Assembly: GCA_030642645.1 (NCBI GenBank)
Contig: DAOWNJ010000007.1
Location: forward strand, 1 to 15,226
DNA: 15,226 nt
From: Dehalococcoidia bacterium
Lineage (GTDB): Bacteria > Chloroflexota > Dehalococcoidia > E44-bin15 > DAOWNJ01
Direction of reading: 5' to 3'
In this document: in pieces, positions 14,334 to 15,226 of the stretch
Layout of the letters: every line of letters starts with the position of its first letter
Numbering within the stretch: the stretch's first letter is position 1
Position numbers and translations under genes: made by a program
Notes under the pieces: model-generated
Database searches by the model: none
Told to the model about the DNA's origin: nothing
What the model saw: the letters and a program-made list of their open reading frames with translations, nothing else

Positions 14334-15158
14334 ATGCCTACTGGTGATTCAACTCTTGGTTCTGATGGGAACATGGCCATGGTTGCTGGGCCATGGGCCA
14401 AAGGAAAACTGCATTACATCCGGCGTTATTGCTATATTTTTAATACAGGAATGAAAGACAAGTGGGAGACTAGGACTTACATAGACCTGTTCAGCGGCCC
14501 CGGGAGATGTATAATTGAGGAAACTGGGGAGGAGATTGACGGATCGCCTCTTATCGCCCTGCAGTGTGGGGTGCCTTTTACTCATTACTTTTTTAATGAT
14601 GTGAACGCCAGCTTTATGGATTCCCTACGAAAGCGTGTCAGTTCTACCAGTTCTGCTAATATCAGATATTTCAACATCGACTGCAATGAGGTAGTAGATT
14701 ACTTGCTGCCACAGTTGCCGCCTTCATCTTTAGATTTCTGTTTCATCGATCCCTTTGGCTGGGAGATTAAGTTTAATTCCATAAGAAAGCTTACAACGCG
14801 CAGGAGGATGGATATTGCCATAACCTTCCATACTGGAGAAATGAAAAGAGTCGCGGGTAGTGCTCCAGAGGAGCTGGATGACTTCTTTGACGGTCCTAGC
14901 TGGCGGGAAGAATACAAGACTGAATCCCAAAAAAGGGGGCGCCAAAAAGGCCGAGTATTACTAGATATATATGAACAAAGATTAAGAAACATTGGTTACC
15001 AGGCATTCGATGATAACATACTTGTCAGAACCACAAATGGTCTACATCTTTATTACTTACTATTCGCAAGCAAACACGAAAGAGGAGCAGACTTGTGGCA
15101 TAATATAAGCCAGAAGTCGCATACTGGTCAGCTGAGATTAAAAATACCAAAGGAATGA
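14334..15158 (+). CDS. tcmP: Three-Cys-motif partner protein TcmP
   Basis: The 274-residue product matches what I know of the TcmP family: GPWAKGKLHYIRRY near the N-terminus, YIDLFSGPGR (49-58), ETGEEIDGSPLIAL (63-76), FIDPFGWEIKF (137-147), and a C-terminal YYLLFASKHERGADLW (240-255). The family is named for genetic linkage to three-Cys-motif proteins; its biochemical role is not settled. The order DLFSGPG, an acidic residue after the next strand (NDV, Asp89), NIDC and then DPFG recalls the Rossmann-type methyltransferase layout, which is my inference. GAGG at 14321-14324 overlaps the lexA stop, and the ATG is 11 nt after it. Base composition drops here: 60-base blocks counted by hand gave 33, 40 and 35 percent GC, against 58 percent for a lexA block. 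This suggests recent transfer. Confidence 0.85.
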   Translation: MPTGDSTLGSDGNMAMVAGPWAKGKLHYIRRYCYIFNTGMKDKWETRTYIDLFSGPGRCIIEETGEEIDGSPLIALQCGVPFTHYFFNDVNASFMDSLRKRVSSTSSANIRYFNIDCNEVVDYLLPQLPPSSLDFCFIDPFGWEIKFNSIRKLTTRRRMDIAITFHTGEMKRVAGSAPEELDDFFDGPSWREEYKTESQKRGRQKGRVLLDIYEQRLRNIGYQAFDDNILVRTTNGLHLYYLLFASKHERGADLWHNISQKSHTGQLRLKIPKE

Positions 15159-15226
15159 GAAACAAGATGCCAAGCATAAAGGTTGTCACTTGGGAATATC
15201 CGTTGCTTGATGGTTCAAGAACAACC
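15155..15226 (+). CDS. Unidentified gene coupled to tcmP, 3' end outside window
   Basis: An ATG at 15155 overlaps the tcmP stop as ATGA and opens a frame that stays open to the end of the window, for 24 codons (MRNKMPSIKVVTWEYPLLDG and four more). A second ATG at 15167 is an alternative start. AAAGGA lies directly upstream. The visible peptide contains none of the cysteines expected of a three-Cys-motif protein, and I cannot assign a family. The tight overlap argues for co-translation with tcmP and a shared function. Confidence 0.6.
   Translation, partial: MRNKMPSIKVVTWEYPLLDGSRTT

Overview
The window reads as a stretch of a bacterial chromosome. It is densely packed with housekeeping genes, moderately GC-rich, and makes heavy use of AGG/AGA arginine, ATA isoleucine and TTG start codons. 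A Chloroflexota genome, perhaps a Dehalococcoidia-like lineage, fits best. The reasons are an ArsA-type ATPase with a C-terminal Hsp20-like domain, an EF-G-like factor with an SHSGAGKT P-loop, and a LexA operator of the GAAC-N4-GTTC type. This placement is inference from gene style; no database search was possible.

Layout. (1) 1-1385, minus strand: gatC and the first 359 codons of gatA, two subunits of the tRNA-dependent amidotransferase. (2) 1480-5413, plus strand: an ArsA/Get3-like ATPase, a 74-residue unknown protein, a GNAT acetyltransferase and a divergent EF-G-like GTPase, closed by a strong hairpin terminator. The two blocks are fired by back-to-back promoters at about 1412-1473. (3) 5453-11024, minus strand, in transcription order: hisS, prfA, prmC, then (from its own promoter) etfB and etfA, then a small lipoprotein gene whose frame is broken at a run of ten G. 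(4) 11120-14322, plus strand: a bifunctional-type rel/spoT gene, rpsT, a perfect hairpin, and lexA with its promoter and LexA box. (5) 14334-15226, plus strand: a TcmP-family gene (three-Cys-motif partner) 11 nt behind lexA, overlapping by ATGA an unidentified gene that runs off the window. GC content falls sharply here, so this looks like the edge of an acquired island.

Functionally the core is about translation and its control: charging (gatCA, hisS), termination (prfA and its methylase prmC), an EF-G paralogue, ribosomal protein S20 and the stringent-response enzyme. Electron-transfer flavoprotein and the SOS repressor are interspersed. The parts most worth a second look are the lipoprotein gene with the off-frame G10 tract, the low-GC TcmP pair apparently tied to lexA transcription, and promoters for the ArsA-like gene and rel that place transcription starts at or within a few bases of the start codon. 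No rRNA, tRNA, CRISPR array or insertion sequence was seen. Apart from short promoter and terminator spacers there is no gene-free stretch over 300 bases.
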